This document shows positions 46,558 through 55,779 of a stretch of DNA of 64,000 nt, in pieces. The notes below the pieces were generated by a model. That model searched no databases and had not been told where the DNA came from. It saw only the letters and a list, made by a program, of their open reading frames with translations. The position numbers and the translations under genes are program-made. This stretch comes from Funiculus sociatus GB2-C1 (GTDB lineage Bacteria > Cyanobacteriota > Cyanobacteriia > Cyanobacteriales > FACHB-T130), in NCBI RefSeq assembly GCF_039962115.1, contig NZ_JAMPKJ010000004.1:1-64000 (forward strand), in the 5' to 3' direction. Within the stretch, counting starts at the first letter, position 1. Each line of letters begins with the position of its first letter.

Positions 46558-48456
46558 ATGTGCGGAATCGTCGGCTATATTGGCACTCAAGCAGCTACCG
46601 AAATTTTGCTCTCTGGGTTGGAGAAATTGGAGTATCGAGGCTACGATTCTGCCGGAATCGCTACAGTGACAGAAGGTGAGATCCACTGCGTTCGGGCGAA
46701 GGGGAAACTCTACAACTTGCGCGAGAAGCTAGAACGGGAAGTAAACCCGGCGAATATTGGCATTGGACACACTCGCTGGGCTACTCATGGTAAGCCTGAG
46801 GAATATAACGCCCATCCTCATATGGATACGGCGATGCGCGTGGCGGTGGTGCAGAACGGGATTATTGAAAATTATCGGGATTTGCGAGAGGAACTGAAGG
46901 CGCGGGGACACAAGTTTCGTTCGGATACTGATACTGAGGTGATTCCCCACTTAATCGCTGAGTTTTTATCCCACTCCGCTACACCAGGCTTTACCCACTC
47001 CTCCACTCTTTTCTTAGAGGCGGTAAGAGAAGCTGTTAATAAACTGGAGGGAGCGTTTGCGATCGCAGTTTTATCGGCAGACTACCCGGATGAATTGATT
47101 GTCGCACGGCAACAAGCTCCCTTAACTATCGGTTTCGGACAAGGGGAATTTTTCTGTGCTTCGGATACACCCGCATTGGTTCCCCATACTCGTGCAGTGC
47201 TAACTCTGGAAAATGGGGAATTGGCGCGGCTGACACCACTTGGAGTTGAGGTTTACAACTTTGCTGGCGAACGCTTGAAAAAGTCTCCCCGGACTCTAAA
47301 CTGGAATCCCGTGCAGGTGGAAAAACAGGGATTCAAGCACTTCATGCTCAAGGAAATCTACGAGCAACCTGGGGTGGTACGCGCTTGTTTAGAGGCTTAT
47401 CTGCACGCTGATTGGCATCCAGATAAGGATACGTCGCCGATTAATTTGGCTATCCCTGCGTCGTTGTACGATGACTTAGAACACGTTCAAATTCTTGCCT
47501 GTGGCACCAGTTGGCACGCTGCGCTGGTGGGGAAATACCTGCTGGAACAACTGGCGGGGATTCCGACTATGGTGCAGTATGCTTCTGAGTTTCGCTATGC
47601 ACCAACGCCTTTAACTGTCAATACCCTAACAATAGGTGTTACCCAATCTGGGGAAACGGCTGATACGTTGGCGGCTTTGGCGATGGAAAAAAAGCGTCGC
47701 GAGGGTAAGCCTAGCCAGTTTCAGGTGCGGTTGTTGGGGATTAGCAACCGTCCGGAAAGTTCTTTAGGTCACTTGGTGCCTCAAATTATCGAAACCCATG
47801 CGGGGATGGAAATTGGGGTGGCGGCGACTAAAACTTTTGTGTCTCAATTGATGGCGTTTTACTGTCTGGCGTTGGATTTAGCTTATCGCCGCCAGACAAT
47901 TACGCCAACTCGGTTAGATGAGATTTTGGTTGGTTTGCGGCAGTTACCAGCGCAGATTGAGCTGATTTTAGAGAGTCAGGAGCGGTATATTGAGCAGCTG
48001 ACTCATGATTTTGCCGAAACTAAGGATTTTATCTTTTTGGGACGGGGGATTAATTTCCCAATTGCTTTGGAGGGGGCGCTGAAACTGAAGGAAATTAGCT
48101 ATATCCACGCGGAAGGTTATCCGGCTGGGGAGATGAAGCACGGGCCGATTGCGCTGTTGGATGCTAAAGTTCCTGTGGTGGCGATCGCTATGCCGGGTAA
48201 TGTGTACGAAAAGGTTCTCTCAAACGCCCAAGAAGCTAAGGCGCGGGATTCCCGTTTGATTGGTGTGACACCGATGAATGACCCGGAGGCGGCGGAAACG
48301 TTTGACGATTTGTTACCTGTTCCGGCTGTGGAAGAGTTGCTTTCGCCGATTTTGACGGTGATTCCGTTGCAGTTATTGGCTTATCACATTGCAGCGCGTC
48401 GCGGTTTGGATGTGGATCAGCCAAGGAATTTGGCAAAATCGGTGACAGTGGAATAG
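46558..48456 (+). CDS. glmS: Glutamine-fructose-6-phosphate aminotransferase
   Basis: 632 residues. It begins MCGIVGYIG with the N-terminal nucleophile Cys of the glutaminase domain (class II amidotransferase, about 1-240), followed by two SIS domains (about 305-445, 480-620) that make glucosamine-6-phosphate, with CGTSWHA, SQSGETADTL and the C-terminal LAKSVTVE. First step of UDP-GlcNAc synthesis for the cell wall. No glmS ribozyme is seen upstream. The CRISPR array begins 120 bases beyond its stop. Confidence 0.97.
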   Translation: MCGIVGYIGTQAATEILLSGLEKLEYRGYDSAGIATVTEGEIHCVRAKGKLYNLREKLEREVNPANIGIGHTRWATHGKPEEYNAHPHMDTAMRVAVVQNGIIENYRDLREELKARGHKFRSDTDTEVIPHLIAEFLSHSATPGFTHSSTLFLEAVREAVNKLEGAFAIAVLSADYPDELIVARQQAPLTIGFGQGEFFCASDTPALVPHTRAVLTLENGELARLTPLGVEVYNFAGERLKKSPRTLNWNPVQVEKQGFKHFMLKEIYEQPGVVRACLEAYLHADWHPDKDTSPINLAIPASLYDDLEHVQILACGTSWHAALVGKYLLEQLAGIPTMVQYASEFRYAPTPLTVNTLTIGVTQSGETADTLAALAMEKKRREGKPSQFQVRLLGISNRPESSLGHLVPQIIETHAGMEIGVAATKTFVSQLMAFYCLALDLAYRRQTITPTRLDEILVGLRQLPAQIELILESQERYIEQLTHDFAETKDFIFLGRGINFPIALEGALKLKEISYIHAEGYPAGEMKHGPIALLDAKVPVVAIAMPGNVYEKVLSNAQEAKARDSRLIGVTPMNDPEAAETFDDLLPVPAVEELLSPILTVIPLQLLAYHIAARRGLDVDQPRNLAKSVTVE

Positions 48457-48580
48457 TCCAGAAGGTGCGATTAGCTGAAAATGCGATCGCACCTTTTAAA
48501 ATACTTGGTGATAGTTATTTAAAATCTCTGGCGGACTTTGGAACTTATTGAGAATAGTCCAAGATGTGAATTGAAATCAA

Positions 48581-48621
48581 GTTTCAATGGCTAGTCCGGA
48601 ATTATTATAGAGTTTTCCGGC
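48581..48621 (-). CRISPR. Decayed terminal CRISPR repeat
   Basis: GTTTCAATGGCTAGTCCGG... ending in ATTATAGAGTTTTCCGGC matches the array repeat at both ends but has several changes and about 4 extra bases in the middle. It is followed by a 32-base spacer-like stretch holding a HIP1 octamer. It lies at the end far from cas2, where old repeats decay. Confidence 0.75.
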
Positions 48622-48653
48622 TACACAATTTTAGCGATCGCTAAGTTGCTCGT

Positions 48654-50338
48654 GTTTCAATCCCTGATAGGGATTATAGAGTTTTCCGACAGTCATGAGC
48701 TTTGTCAATATCTGGCGTTTCGCTAATGTTTCAATCCCTGATAGGGATTATAGAGTTTTCCGACTTTCAAGGGAAAAGCTAAATCTTTTTTCTTGTATGT
48801 TTCAATCCCTGATAAGGATTATAGAGTTTTCCGACAGAAGAATTATTCTTGAGGGACTTACCTTTTTGTTTCAATCCCTGATAGGGATTATAGAGTTTTC
48901 CGACCGATGATGGCAAGGTGACAGCATCTATTGAGTTTGTTTCAATCCCTGATAGGGATTATAGAGTTTTCCGACACATCCAAAGCTATTTGCTCTAGCA
49001 GTTTCCATAGTTTCAATCCCTGATAGGGATTATAGAGTTTTCCGACTCCGACCCGTATCTTGGAATGATGCGCCAGGTATCGTTTCAATCCCTGATAGGG
49101 ATTATAGAGTTTTCCGACACTGAAACTCAGAATGCGATTCAACTTTCCGCACTCGTTTCAATCCCTGATAGGGATTATAGAGTTTTCCGACTCGCTGGAG
49201 AGTTTAAGGATGGCAATATGCTGGCGTTTCAATCCCTGATAGGGATTATAGAGTTTTCCGACGGCAATAATCGCCTCGGCGTTGCTGGTGGGAGTGTTTC
49301 AATCCCTGATAGGGATTATAGAGTTTTCCGACTTGCAGCATAGCAACCATGCGGATGTGTTCTTTGTTTCAATCCCTGATAGGGATTATAGAGTTTTCCG
49401 ACTGCTGGCGGGCGCTATCGGCGGCTTGCTGCTGGGTTTCAATCCCTGATAGGGATTATAGAGTTTTCCGACGGCTTGAGTTAAGCCTGCCAATACACCA
49501 TACTGGCGTTTCAATCCCTGATAGGGATTATAGAGTTTTCCGACAAAATTTGGCATCAAATATCGATATGACTTTCTGGTTTCAATCCCTGATAGGGATT
49601 ATAGAGTTTTCCGACGTGGACAGGGTCGGAAGCCTGGCAGTGGGCCAAAGTTTCAATCCCTGATAGGGATTATAGAGTTTTCCGACATTATCGGCAACAT
49701 TAATTTTTGCGTTTTGCATACGTTTCAATCCCTGATAGGGATTATAGAGTTTTCCGACCCAATTGATTTGATTGACCCAGAATTACTGGAGGCGTTTCAA
49801 TCCCTGATAGGGATTATAGAGTTTTCCGACTATTGCATCTATCTCTTCTTGGGTGCGAAGCTCTGCGTTTCAATCCCTGATAGGGATTATAGAGTTTTCC
49901 GACACATCAGCGACGCAGTTCTCGCTAAGATTGCTGCTCACGTTTCAATCCCTGATAGGGATTATAGAGTTTTCCGACAGTAGTGGCATGATAGTATGAA
50001 GGGAAGAAGATAGGTTTCAATCCCTGATAGGGATTATAGAGTTTTCCGACGCAACTGTGTTAATGATTCCCACGATATTTAATAGTTTCAATCCCTGATA
50101 GGGATTATAGAGTTTTCCGACCTTAAGTCTATCAAGTTCTGCATTTGCTTCTATCGTTTCAATCCCTGATAGGGATTATAGAGTTTTCCGACTATCAAAG
50201 CATTCTGCTCAGTTCCGAGAAATGGCGTTTCAATCCCTGATAGGGATTATAGAGTTTTCCGACTAATCCAGTCTCATCCGTTCTAATACTTCCTACATAA
50301 CGTTTCAATCCCTGATAGGGATTATAGAGTTTTCCGAC
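48654..50338 (-). CRISPR. Type I-D CRISPR array, 24 repeats and 23 spacers
   Basis: A 37-bp repeat occurs 24 times (first 48654-48690, last 50302-50338). In the minus-strand sense it begins GTCGGAAAACTC and ends AGGGATTGAAAC; the stem AATCCCT-ATC-AGGGATT is the Cas6 hairpin, with ATTGAAAC as the likely crRNA 5' handle. Spacers are 32-38 bases and all differ. The repeat at 48799 has one change (GATAAGG), near the old end. Orientation and the leader next to cas2 show transcription leftward. Open frames across the array (SIPDRDYRVFR or SLIGIIEFSD repeats) are artefacts. Confidence 0.98.
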
Positions 50339-50597
50339 CGCCGGGGTATGAAAGCCTTGATATATGTAGTTTTCAAGGTTGGTTTGCGTAAATCTAGAGT
50401 CAATGTACCATTTCAGAGATCGGCTTGTCAAACGCTGAATTTTCAAAATTTCCTCAAAACCGCTTCTAGTAACGGTTACAGGGCTTGCTTGCGTCAACCT
50501 CTGATAGGGAGCGATCGCATTCAAATCTAGACGAGATAAACGTTTGAGCCAAAAAAATCGAACCCCTCAAAAAAACACCTACTGGTTGACGCAAGCA
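50339..50597 (-). promoter_or_regulatory. CRISPR leader
   Basis: 259 bases between the newest repeat and the cas2 stop, AT-rich, with no credible gene. Features: a 14-bp inverted repeat TGCTTGCGTCAACC (50486-50499) and GGTTGACGCAAGCA (50584-50597), the latter touching the cas2 stop; CTCTGATAGGGA at 50498-50509, close to the repeat stem; and a HIP1 site beside it. Promoter boxes cannot be placed with confidence. Confidence 0.7.
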
Positions 50598-50870
50598 TCA
50601 AGCAAAAAACACAGTAGTATCCATTGGAATTTCGCCACCGATGCGCTCAATCTTCGGCTGACAGCAACCACAGAGGAAATAAAAGCGAATGCTGTCTTGC
50701 TCTGGCTTAATCATCTTCGCCAGACGCGATCGCAATTTAGCATACTGCGTAGTAGTCAAGTCGCACTCAAACACAGAATACTGCATCCACTGTCCATAAG
50801 ACTTGAGAATCTTATGAATCTTAGTGCGCCGACTGTCCTCAGATATATCGTAAGAAATTACAACAAACAT
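50598..50870 (-). CDS. cas2: CRISPR adaptation protein Cas2
   Basis: 90 residues from ATG 50870 (MFVVISYDISEDSRRTKIHKILKSYGQWMQYSVFECDL), the classical Cas2 start; the frame runs 46 codons further upstream but without family match. Ferredoxin-like fold with conserved Asp in SYDIS. Forms the Cas1-Cas2 integrase. No strong Shine-Dalgarno, so translation may depend on cas1. It is the last cas gene before the leader. Confidence 0.95.
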   Translation of the reverse strand: MFVVISYDISEDSRRTKIHKILKSYGQWMQYSVFECDLTTTQYAKLRSRLAKMIKPEQDSIRFYFLCGCCQPKIERIGGEIPMDTTVFFA

Positions 50871-51076
50871 ATTGATTTTGTAATTTTCAACTTTGAATTT
50901 ACTTTTGTAGAGACACGATTTCTCGCATCTTGTACGCAAATACACCACAGGAATTATATTCGCGGACTCATTAGGAGCATCCTCTACATTGCCAATATAC
51001 GCCCACAACCTGAAGCTTGTGGCTATGCAAAAGAAGGCTTCGTTTGCATAGCCGCGAGTTTACTCGTTAGACGTTT

Positions 51077-52081
51077 TTACTTCAAAATCAACGGGGTATA
51101 TTTGTCAACCTCTCCCATGAGATACTTTGCTAATAGACGAGCTTGAATTTCCATTGATTCTTGATAGGTACATTGCTTTTGCATTACCGGATGCGTAAAC
51201 TTCTTTTGCTTCTTTTCTTGATACAAACGCAGAAAAGTGTGTAATCCCTCCTTAGTTAAAGAAACGGCGTTACTAACAGGTTCCGTCACAAAATCTGAAA
51301 TTTTTAGTATCCGGAGATTGATTGCACCCAAAACCACAGAATCTACAATCAAAGGTCGAAACTCTTCCATTAAATCCAGAGCTAAAGATGGCCGTCCATA
51401 ACGCTCTGTATGCAAGTATCCCAAATAAGGGTCAAAGCCAACAATATTTAAAGCGCCTTGGATATCGTGACGTAACAAAGAGTAACCCAAACTCAAAAGC
51501 GAATTTACCGGATCTGTGGGGGGACGACGATTACGGGTTTCAAAGCTAAAATCGTCAATGCGAATCAATCCATCAAAACACCCAAAATAAGCAGCACTAC
51601 CAGCACCTTCATGACCTCTGATAGAATCAATTGAAGTAGCTTTATCAACGGATGCGATCGCATTCCTTAATTGAGCGATATTAGCACCCAAATCTAGTTC
51701 CGAATATCGCCGCTGTGCTTCTAATAAAGCAGTGCGGTAATTTTTAAGTTTACCTCTGACAAAACCTTGAGCTACGTGAATTGCTTTTGGCGATTCTCCA
51801 TCAGATTTCCACTGTGCAGAACGAACGAAGATATTTTTACTCATTTCTGACTCCAATCTGGCAAGATATTTACCATTGATAGTTAAAAAAGTTAGAGGGA
51901 TTTTGCGTTCGATAAGTTGCGCGATCGCATCAGGAGAGACAGTTGCTCGTCCCATGACCACCAAGCCATCAACTTTAATCAATGGCACGTCTAAAATAGT
52001 ATTTTTCTCAACTTTAACTTTCAGACGTTCATCGATTTTACCGATAAAAGAATCATCCTGCGTAACGTAAACTGTCCCCAT
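51077..52081 (-). CDS. cas1: CRISPR adaptation integrase Cas1
   Basis: 334 residues from ATG 52081 (MGTVYVTQDDSFIGK); GGAG lies 7 bases upstream, and the next in-frame start is only a TTG at 52093. Metal-binding residues: Glu in RGHEGAGSAAYFG, His in GYLHTERYGRPSL, and acidic residues in ALDLMEEFRP. Catalyses spacer integration with Cas2. The I-D type Cas1 is adjacent to Cas4, as expected. Confidence 0.96.
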   Translation of the reverse strand: MGTVYVTQDDSFIGKIDERLKVKVEKNTILDVPLIKVDGLVVMGRATVSPDAIAQLIERKIPLTFLTINGKYLARLESEMSKNIFVRSAQWKSDGESPKAIHVAQGFVRGKLKNYRTALLEAQRRYSELDLGANIAQLRNAIASVDKATSIDSIRGHEGAGSAAYFGCFDGLIRIDDFSFETRNRRPPTDPVNSLLSLGYSLLRHDIQGALNIVGFDPYLGYLHTERYGRPSLALDLMEEFRPLIVDSVVLGAINLRILKISDFVTEPVSNAVSLTKEGLHTFLRLYQEKKQKKFTHPVMQKQCTYQESMEIQARLLAKYLMGEVDKYTPLILK

Positions 52082-52095
52082 TATTTTCTCCAAAA

Positions 52096-52689
52096 TTAAC
52101 TAGCTTCTTGATAGCGCCCCACTTTGTCAGCCGCTTTCGGTAAACATTGCGAATAAAGACTGCATCCTTTGCAACGTTTGCTGTACAAAGGTTTTGGCAT
52201 TATTCCAGTTTGTAGCAAGGTTTGTACAGATTCGATGGTAGCGATCGCGCTTTGTTTTAACTCTGGCGTAATTTCTACTAGCTGACGTTGATGAGATTGG
52301 GCATAATAAACATAGCCACAACTCACTTTTTTCCCCGTCATCTCTTCCAGACACAAAGCTTGGGCTACAACTTGCAATTCATCGTTGTCCCACTCACCTT
52401 TTTTTCCCCGCTTGTATTCAACCGGATACAATTCTCCTGAATCTAATTCAACCAAGTCAGATTTACCAATCAACTTGTATTCCTCAGACTTCAACCAAAT
52501 TGCTCGGACTTGCCAAGTATCTTCGCGATTTCCTACTGAAAAACTATGAACGCGGTCGTGCAAGCTAGTACCTTCGATTGTGTATTGGTTATCAACAAAC
52601 TCCACCGCACAAAACATTCGCCAACAACGATGAGGACAATAGCTATACTGGTTAAGCGAAGCAATGGGGATATATTCAGTATCTTTCAT
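52096..52689 (-). CDS. cas4: CRISPR-associated exonuclease Cas4
   Basis: 197 residues. Iron-sulfur Cys residues at C18 and C22 (SYCPHRC) and in the C-terminal RCKGCSLYSQC, and a RecB-type nuclease motif (ELYPVEYKRGKKG, DELQVVAQALCLEE). Cas4 trims prespacers and sets PAM choice and orientation. Its stop is 14 bases before the cas1 start. Typical of type I-D. Confidence 0.95.
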   Translation of the reverse strand: MKDTEYIPIASLNQYSYCPHRCWRMFCAVEFVDNQYTIEGTSLHDRVHSFSVGNREDTWQVRAIWLKSEEYKLIGKSDLVELDSGELYPVEYKRGKKGEWDNDELQVVAQALCLEEMTGKKVSCGYVYYAQSHQRQLVEITPELKQSAIATIESVQTLLQTGIMPKPLYSKRCKGCSLYSQCLPKAADKVGRYQEAS

Positions 52690-52702
52690 CTTCAGTTATT
52701 AG

Positions 52703-53527
52703 TTATTTAGGTAATCGTCGCATCATTCCCATACCCATCGGGGTCTTTCTTCCCACCCCACAATAAAGGGCAAAATCAGCCAAAACATTAAAATGTTTAA
52801 TTGCCAAAGGAGTAACTTCTCCCATCAGTCGATAGCTAACTTCTCCCACAAGTCCGATAAACTTACTGCGAGAGTCAGCTAAAATTTCCGTATGAATATC
52901 AACAAAACTGGGAAAAACTGACTCAAGGGAAAGGTCAGTAATCTCGATTCCGCTGTATTTATTCCACCGAGACAAGAGACTATTAAACACAGATTCCCTG
53001 GTAGGGAGTGTGGTGTCATATTGTCCTTGACGAAAAGCAGTAGGCGTAGAGAAAGAGAAAGAAAGGACGCGATCGCTTTCACTTGCTTTCTCGTATAATT
53101 GAGCATAGCTACTAGCATTCGCCCAAACTTGAGTAGATTGAGTAGTTCCCTGAATACTTGTAATCTGCAAATCAGCGGGGCCAAGATGCCAAGGATGATT
53201 AGGATTTAGATTCAGCCAAAGTTGGGTAAGTTTGCCAAATAAAGTATCATCAAGTAGCGAAACGCGCCACCAACAAGGCGTACCAGCAGATATTGCAGTT
53301 TTGTGTTCCCATTGCAAGGTATTATCCCGTCGTTGATGTCTGCGGGGTGTTTGCAGGGGACTAAGAGTGAAAGCTTTGTCTGCACTAGCTTGATGGAGAT
53401 AATCTCCCAGTTCGTAGTCCACAGAACTAACAAGCGTGAGAAATAGAGCGTGTAAGTGTCTTCCTGTCAAGTAATTTGGAGAAATCGGCGACAGAGGAAG
53501 TAAATTAAGAACTAAACTGTGAGGCAT
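52703..53527 (-). CDS. cas6: CRISPR RNA endoribonuclease Cas6
   Basis: 274 residues. Repeat-associated RAMP with the C-terminal glycine-rich loop GVGRKTPMGMGMMRR and an N-terminal His (TGRHLHALFL) that may be catalytic. Cuts pre-crRNA at the foot of the repeat hairpin. It starts the cas6-cas4-cas1-cas2 block and is divergent from the gene at 53573, so this block probably has its own promoter in the 45-base gap. Confidence 0.9.
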   Translation of the reverse strand: MPHSLVLNLLPLSPISPNYLTGRHLHALFLTLVSSVDYELGDYLHQASADKAFTLSPLQTPRRHQRRDNTLQWEHKTAISAGTPCWWRVSLLDDTLFGKLTQLWLNLNPNHPWHLGPADLQITSIQGTTQSTQVWANASSYAQLYEKASESDRVLSFSFSTPTAFRQGQYDTTLPTRESVFNSLLSRWNKYSGIEITDLSLESVFPSFVDIHTEILADSRSKFIGLVGEVSYRLMGEVTPLAIKHFNVLADFALYCGVGRKTPMGMGMMRRLPK

Positions 53528-53572
53528 ATACTTTCGGTAAACTAAGAAAAGTGTGGCTTAGGAGTTTCAGTC

Positions 53573-53980
53573 ATGCAGATTGATAATTATGAAGAAGCGA
53601 TCGCGTTAACCAAGAAGCTAGAGGAAAGCTTACCGATTATTGTTCGGCCCAGGAAACCTTTACTAAAAACACTCAGAGAACGAGGCGAAATGGTTACACC
53701 CGATCAGAAATTTACAGTTGAGTTGGTTAATTATTCCGGCGATATGGGAGGGATTACGTGCGCCTTAGCAGACGAAGCTGAGAAAAAGGAACGCTATGTA
53801 GTCTCGATTACTCATCTCAAAATTGACCCCAATCATCCTCTAAAAGACGAAGTAGAAGCCTATCAGCGCCAGCGCAACCAAATGTTAATGATTCAGGACA
53901 AGAAAGGTATAGCCGCCGAATTATTAGCAGCTAAATTAACAGGAAAGAAGAAAAAGCGGAGTCAAGGTTTTGGGCAGTAA
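53573..53980 (+). CDS. Hypothetical protein inserted between cas6 and csc1, opposite strand
   Basis: 135 residues (MQIDNYEEAIALTKKLEESLPI). It has a beta-rich middle (KFTVELVNYSGDMGGITCALADEAEKKERYVVSITHLKI) and a basic helical tail ending KKKKRSQGFGQ. Family not recognised. It runs against the cas operon: start 45 bases from cas6, stop abutting the csc1 stop with no gap. It may be a regulator of the operon, an accessory factor, or a stray gene. Confidence 0.7.
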   Translation: MQIDNYEEAIALTKKLEESLPIIVRPRKPLLKTLRERGEMVTPDQKFTVELVNYSGDMGGITCALADEAEKKERYVVSITHLKIDPNHPLKDEVEAYQRQRNQMLMIQDKKGIAAELLAAKLTGKKKKRSQGFGQ

Positions 53981-54700
53981 TTAACCACTAAATCGATATT
54001 CCATCCGCGCTGGAATTTTGATGTCATCAAATTGGTAGTATTCTCCTCGTATTTGTACATTTTGAATTAAGCTAACTGGAGGCATATTTACCACGTCATA
54101 GCTAATTACTTGATTAGTAAACATGACATCCAAAGGATTGAGAGGGTAAGCAACAGTGAATTCCCCGGTTTTCAATTTAATATCTGTGAACTCCTGAACG
54201 CTTACCTCAGCCTTACTCATCCACTTACCCAAGCGAATCCACTTAGGTAATTTCCATTTTCCGTCCTGTCGCTTGAGAGAACTACTAGAGATGATAAAAA
54301 ACTCAAATTGGCTTTCAGGGGCAATTTCTTTGGCTCTACCAAAACTAGGAATATTCTTCTGAGTTTTTTCCATCTCTACATGGTAGTTGTTGTTAGCATA
54401 CTTCCATGTATTGAGAGTAGAAGAGTGAGATAGCGATCGCGCTGGCGTTACATAAATTCCTTGTTGATTCAGCGGCGTTAAATGCTCCTCATATTTCGGA
54501 ACTTGTTCCGGGCAAAAATAGCGGTAGGAGTGTTCTTCAGGAACGGTGGTGGAATAGATTTCACTATCCACCAACCCCAGCGCATAACAAAGCGCATAAT
54601 TATGAATTACAGGCTCTGTTTCATAGAGTCTTCCTATCTCGCGAGTCGCATAATACATACTATCGTGCAACTCTAATTGACAGCGGTAAATAATCGCCAT
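53981..54700 (-). CDS. csc1: Type I-D Cascade subunit Csc1 (Cas5d)
   Basis: 239 residues. Starts MAIIYRCQLELHDSMYYATREIGRLYETEPVIHNYALCYALG and carries Cas5-like order; FEFFIISSSS and the C-terminal part match Csc1. It caps the crRNA 5' end in the type I-D effector. Five bases after csc2. Confidence 0.92.
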   Translation of the reverse strand: MAIIYRCQLELHDSMYYATREIGRLYETEPVIHNYALCYALGLVDSEIYSTTVPEEHSYRYFCPEQVPKYEEHLTPLNQQGIYVTPARSLSHSSTLNTWKYANNNYHVEMEKTQKNIPSFGRAKEIAPESQFEFFIISSSSLKRQDGKWKLPKWIRLGKWMSKAEVSVQEFTDIKLKTGEFTVAYPLNPLDVMFTNQVISYDVVNMPPVSLIQNVQIRGEYYQFDDIKIPARMEYRFSG

Positions 54701-54705
54701 TGCTA

Positions 54706-55746
54706 TTACCCCGCTTTACCAGCTTTACCTACTTTTGCTTTATCAGCTTCAGGCTTCTGTTTAATATGCTTTTTGGCATAGGCTTTAGCCTCCGCATCAG
54801 CTTTCTGCAAAACCTCCTTAATGCCTGCTTCACCCCCGGTGAATGTTTTCACCTCATTTAACAGAGCAGTAAACTGAGTCCCAATGAAATCGGTATGCAC
54901 AATAAATTCCTCAGACATTAAGGTTTCAATTGCACTTGTAGCAGCAGCAATCACATCATCTTCATTCAGTGGATCGCGGGAGTTAATTTTATTATCGGCT
55001 TGCAGTTTGTCGTAAATTGCTTGAGTCCACAGCAAGTTACTGATAATTTCGCCATCCGCAAATACCACACCGATTAATTGATTGCGAACTCTACCTGTAC
55101 GGGTAGTTTGAGCGCCATAGTGTCGAGTTCTCAGAATGTTGTTGAGAACGTACAAAAAACCAGCTTCAGTTGGATCTTTTAAAGTCACAATACTGGGGAA
55201 GAAAACCTGGGGCTTGATGTGATCTTGTTGATTGATGCGGCTAGTCACCTCTCCTGGTTTAGAACCAGCTTCGCCCTTAGAAGCCATCGTACCGTTCTCA
55301 AAAGGAGCATTCAGGGTAAAAGTTTCGTGAGATTCATCAAAAGCGGTTATTGAAAATGCTGTATCAACTACTACTTTTGACTTTTCAGAACCAGAGTCAC
55401 CGATTGCAAATCCGTAAATAATACAATCAGGATTATCCATCGCAAACTTAACGTTATATTCGCAATCCTCAGCCGTCATCAATCCATAGTTTCGTAATAA
55501 CTCTCGTCCCACTAAACGTTCTGGCGTAGATTGCTTACGCTTAAACATTGTGAGGCGACTGATGGGTGCTTGGTTTTCTGCTTTAATTCCTGCTCTCACC
55601 CGTGCCTTGTTCAATTCTCCATCAGTTTGAAAGAGGGGATAGGATTCAGTGATACGCACAGTTAGGAAATGAGCATATTTCCCCATTGGTTTGTAGGGAA
55701 TTTCAGTGTGGAAGAACTTGGAATCAACGGTTTTGAGAAAAGACAT
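54706..55746 (-). CDS. csc2: Type I-D Cascade backbone Csc2 (Cas7d)
   Basis: 346 residues. RAMP fold protein that coats the crRNA. Hallmarks RKQSTPERLVGRELLRNYGLMTAEDCEYNVKFAMDNPDCIIYGFAIGDSGSEKSK and TRTGRVRNQLIGVVFADGEIISNLLWTQAIYDKL match Csc2. A Lys/Ala-rich tail ends the protein. The upstream nuclease-like gene separates it from cas10d. Confidence 0.95.
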   Translation of the reverse strand: MSFLKTVDSKFFHTEIPYKPMGKYAHFLTVRITESYPLFQTDGELNKARVRAGIKAENQAPISRLTMFKRKQSTPERLVGRELLRNYGLMTAEDCEYNVKFAMDNPDCIIYGFAIGDSGSEKSKVVVDTAFSITAFDESHETFTLNAPFENGTMASKGEAGSKPGEVTSRINQQDHIKPQVFFPSIVTLKDPTEAGFLYVLNNILRTRHYGAQTTRTGRVRNQLIGVVFADGEIISNLLWTQAIYDKLQADNKINSRDPLNEDDVIAAATSAIETLMSEEFIVHTDFIGTQFTALLNEVKTFTGGEAGIKEVLQKADAEAKAYAKKHIKQKPEADKAKVGKAGKAG

Positions 55747-55779
55747 GATGAGTTATCCTAAAGATGAGTAGTTGAAAAA

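Noticed and set aside
48695-49983. Several open frames with repeated SIPDRDYRVFR or SLIGIIEFSD motifs
   Set aside because: They are translations of the CRISPR repeat.
50544-51146. Plus-strand 200-codon frame
   Set aside because: It lies opposite cas2, which has clear family motifs.
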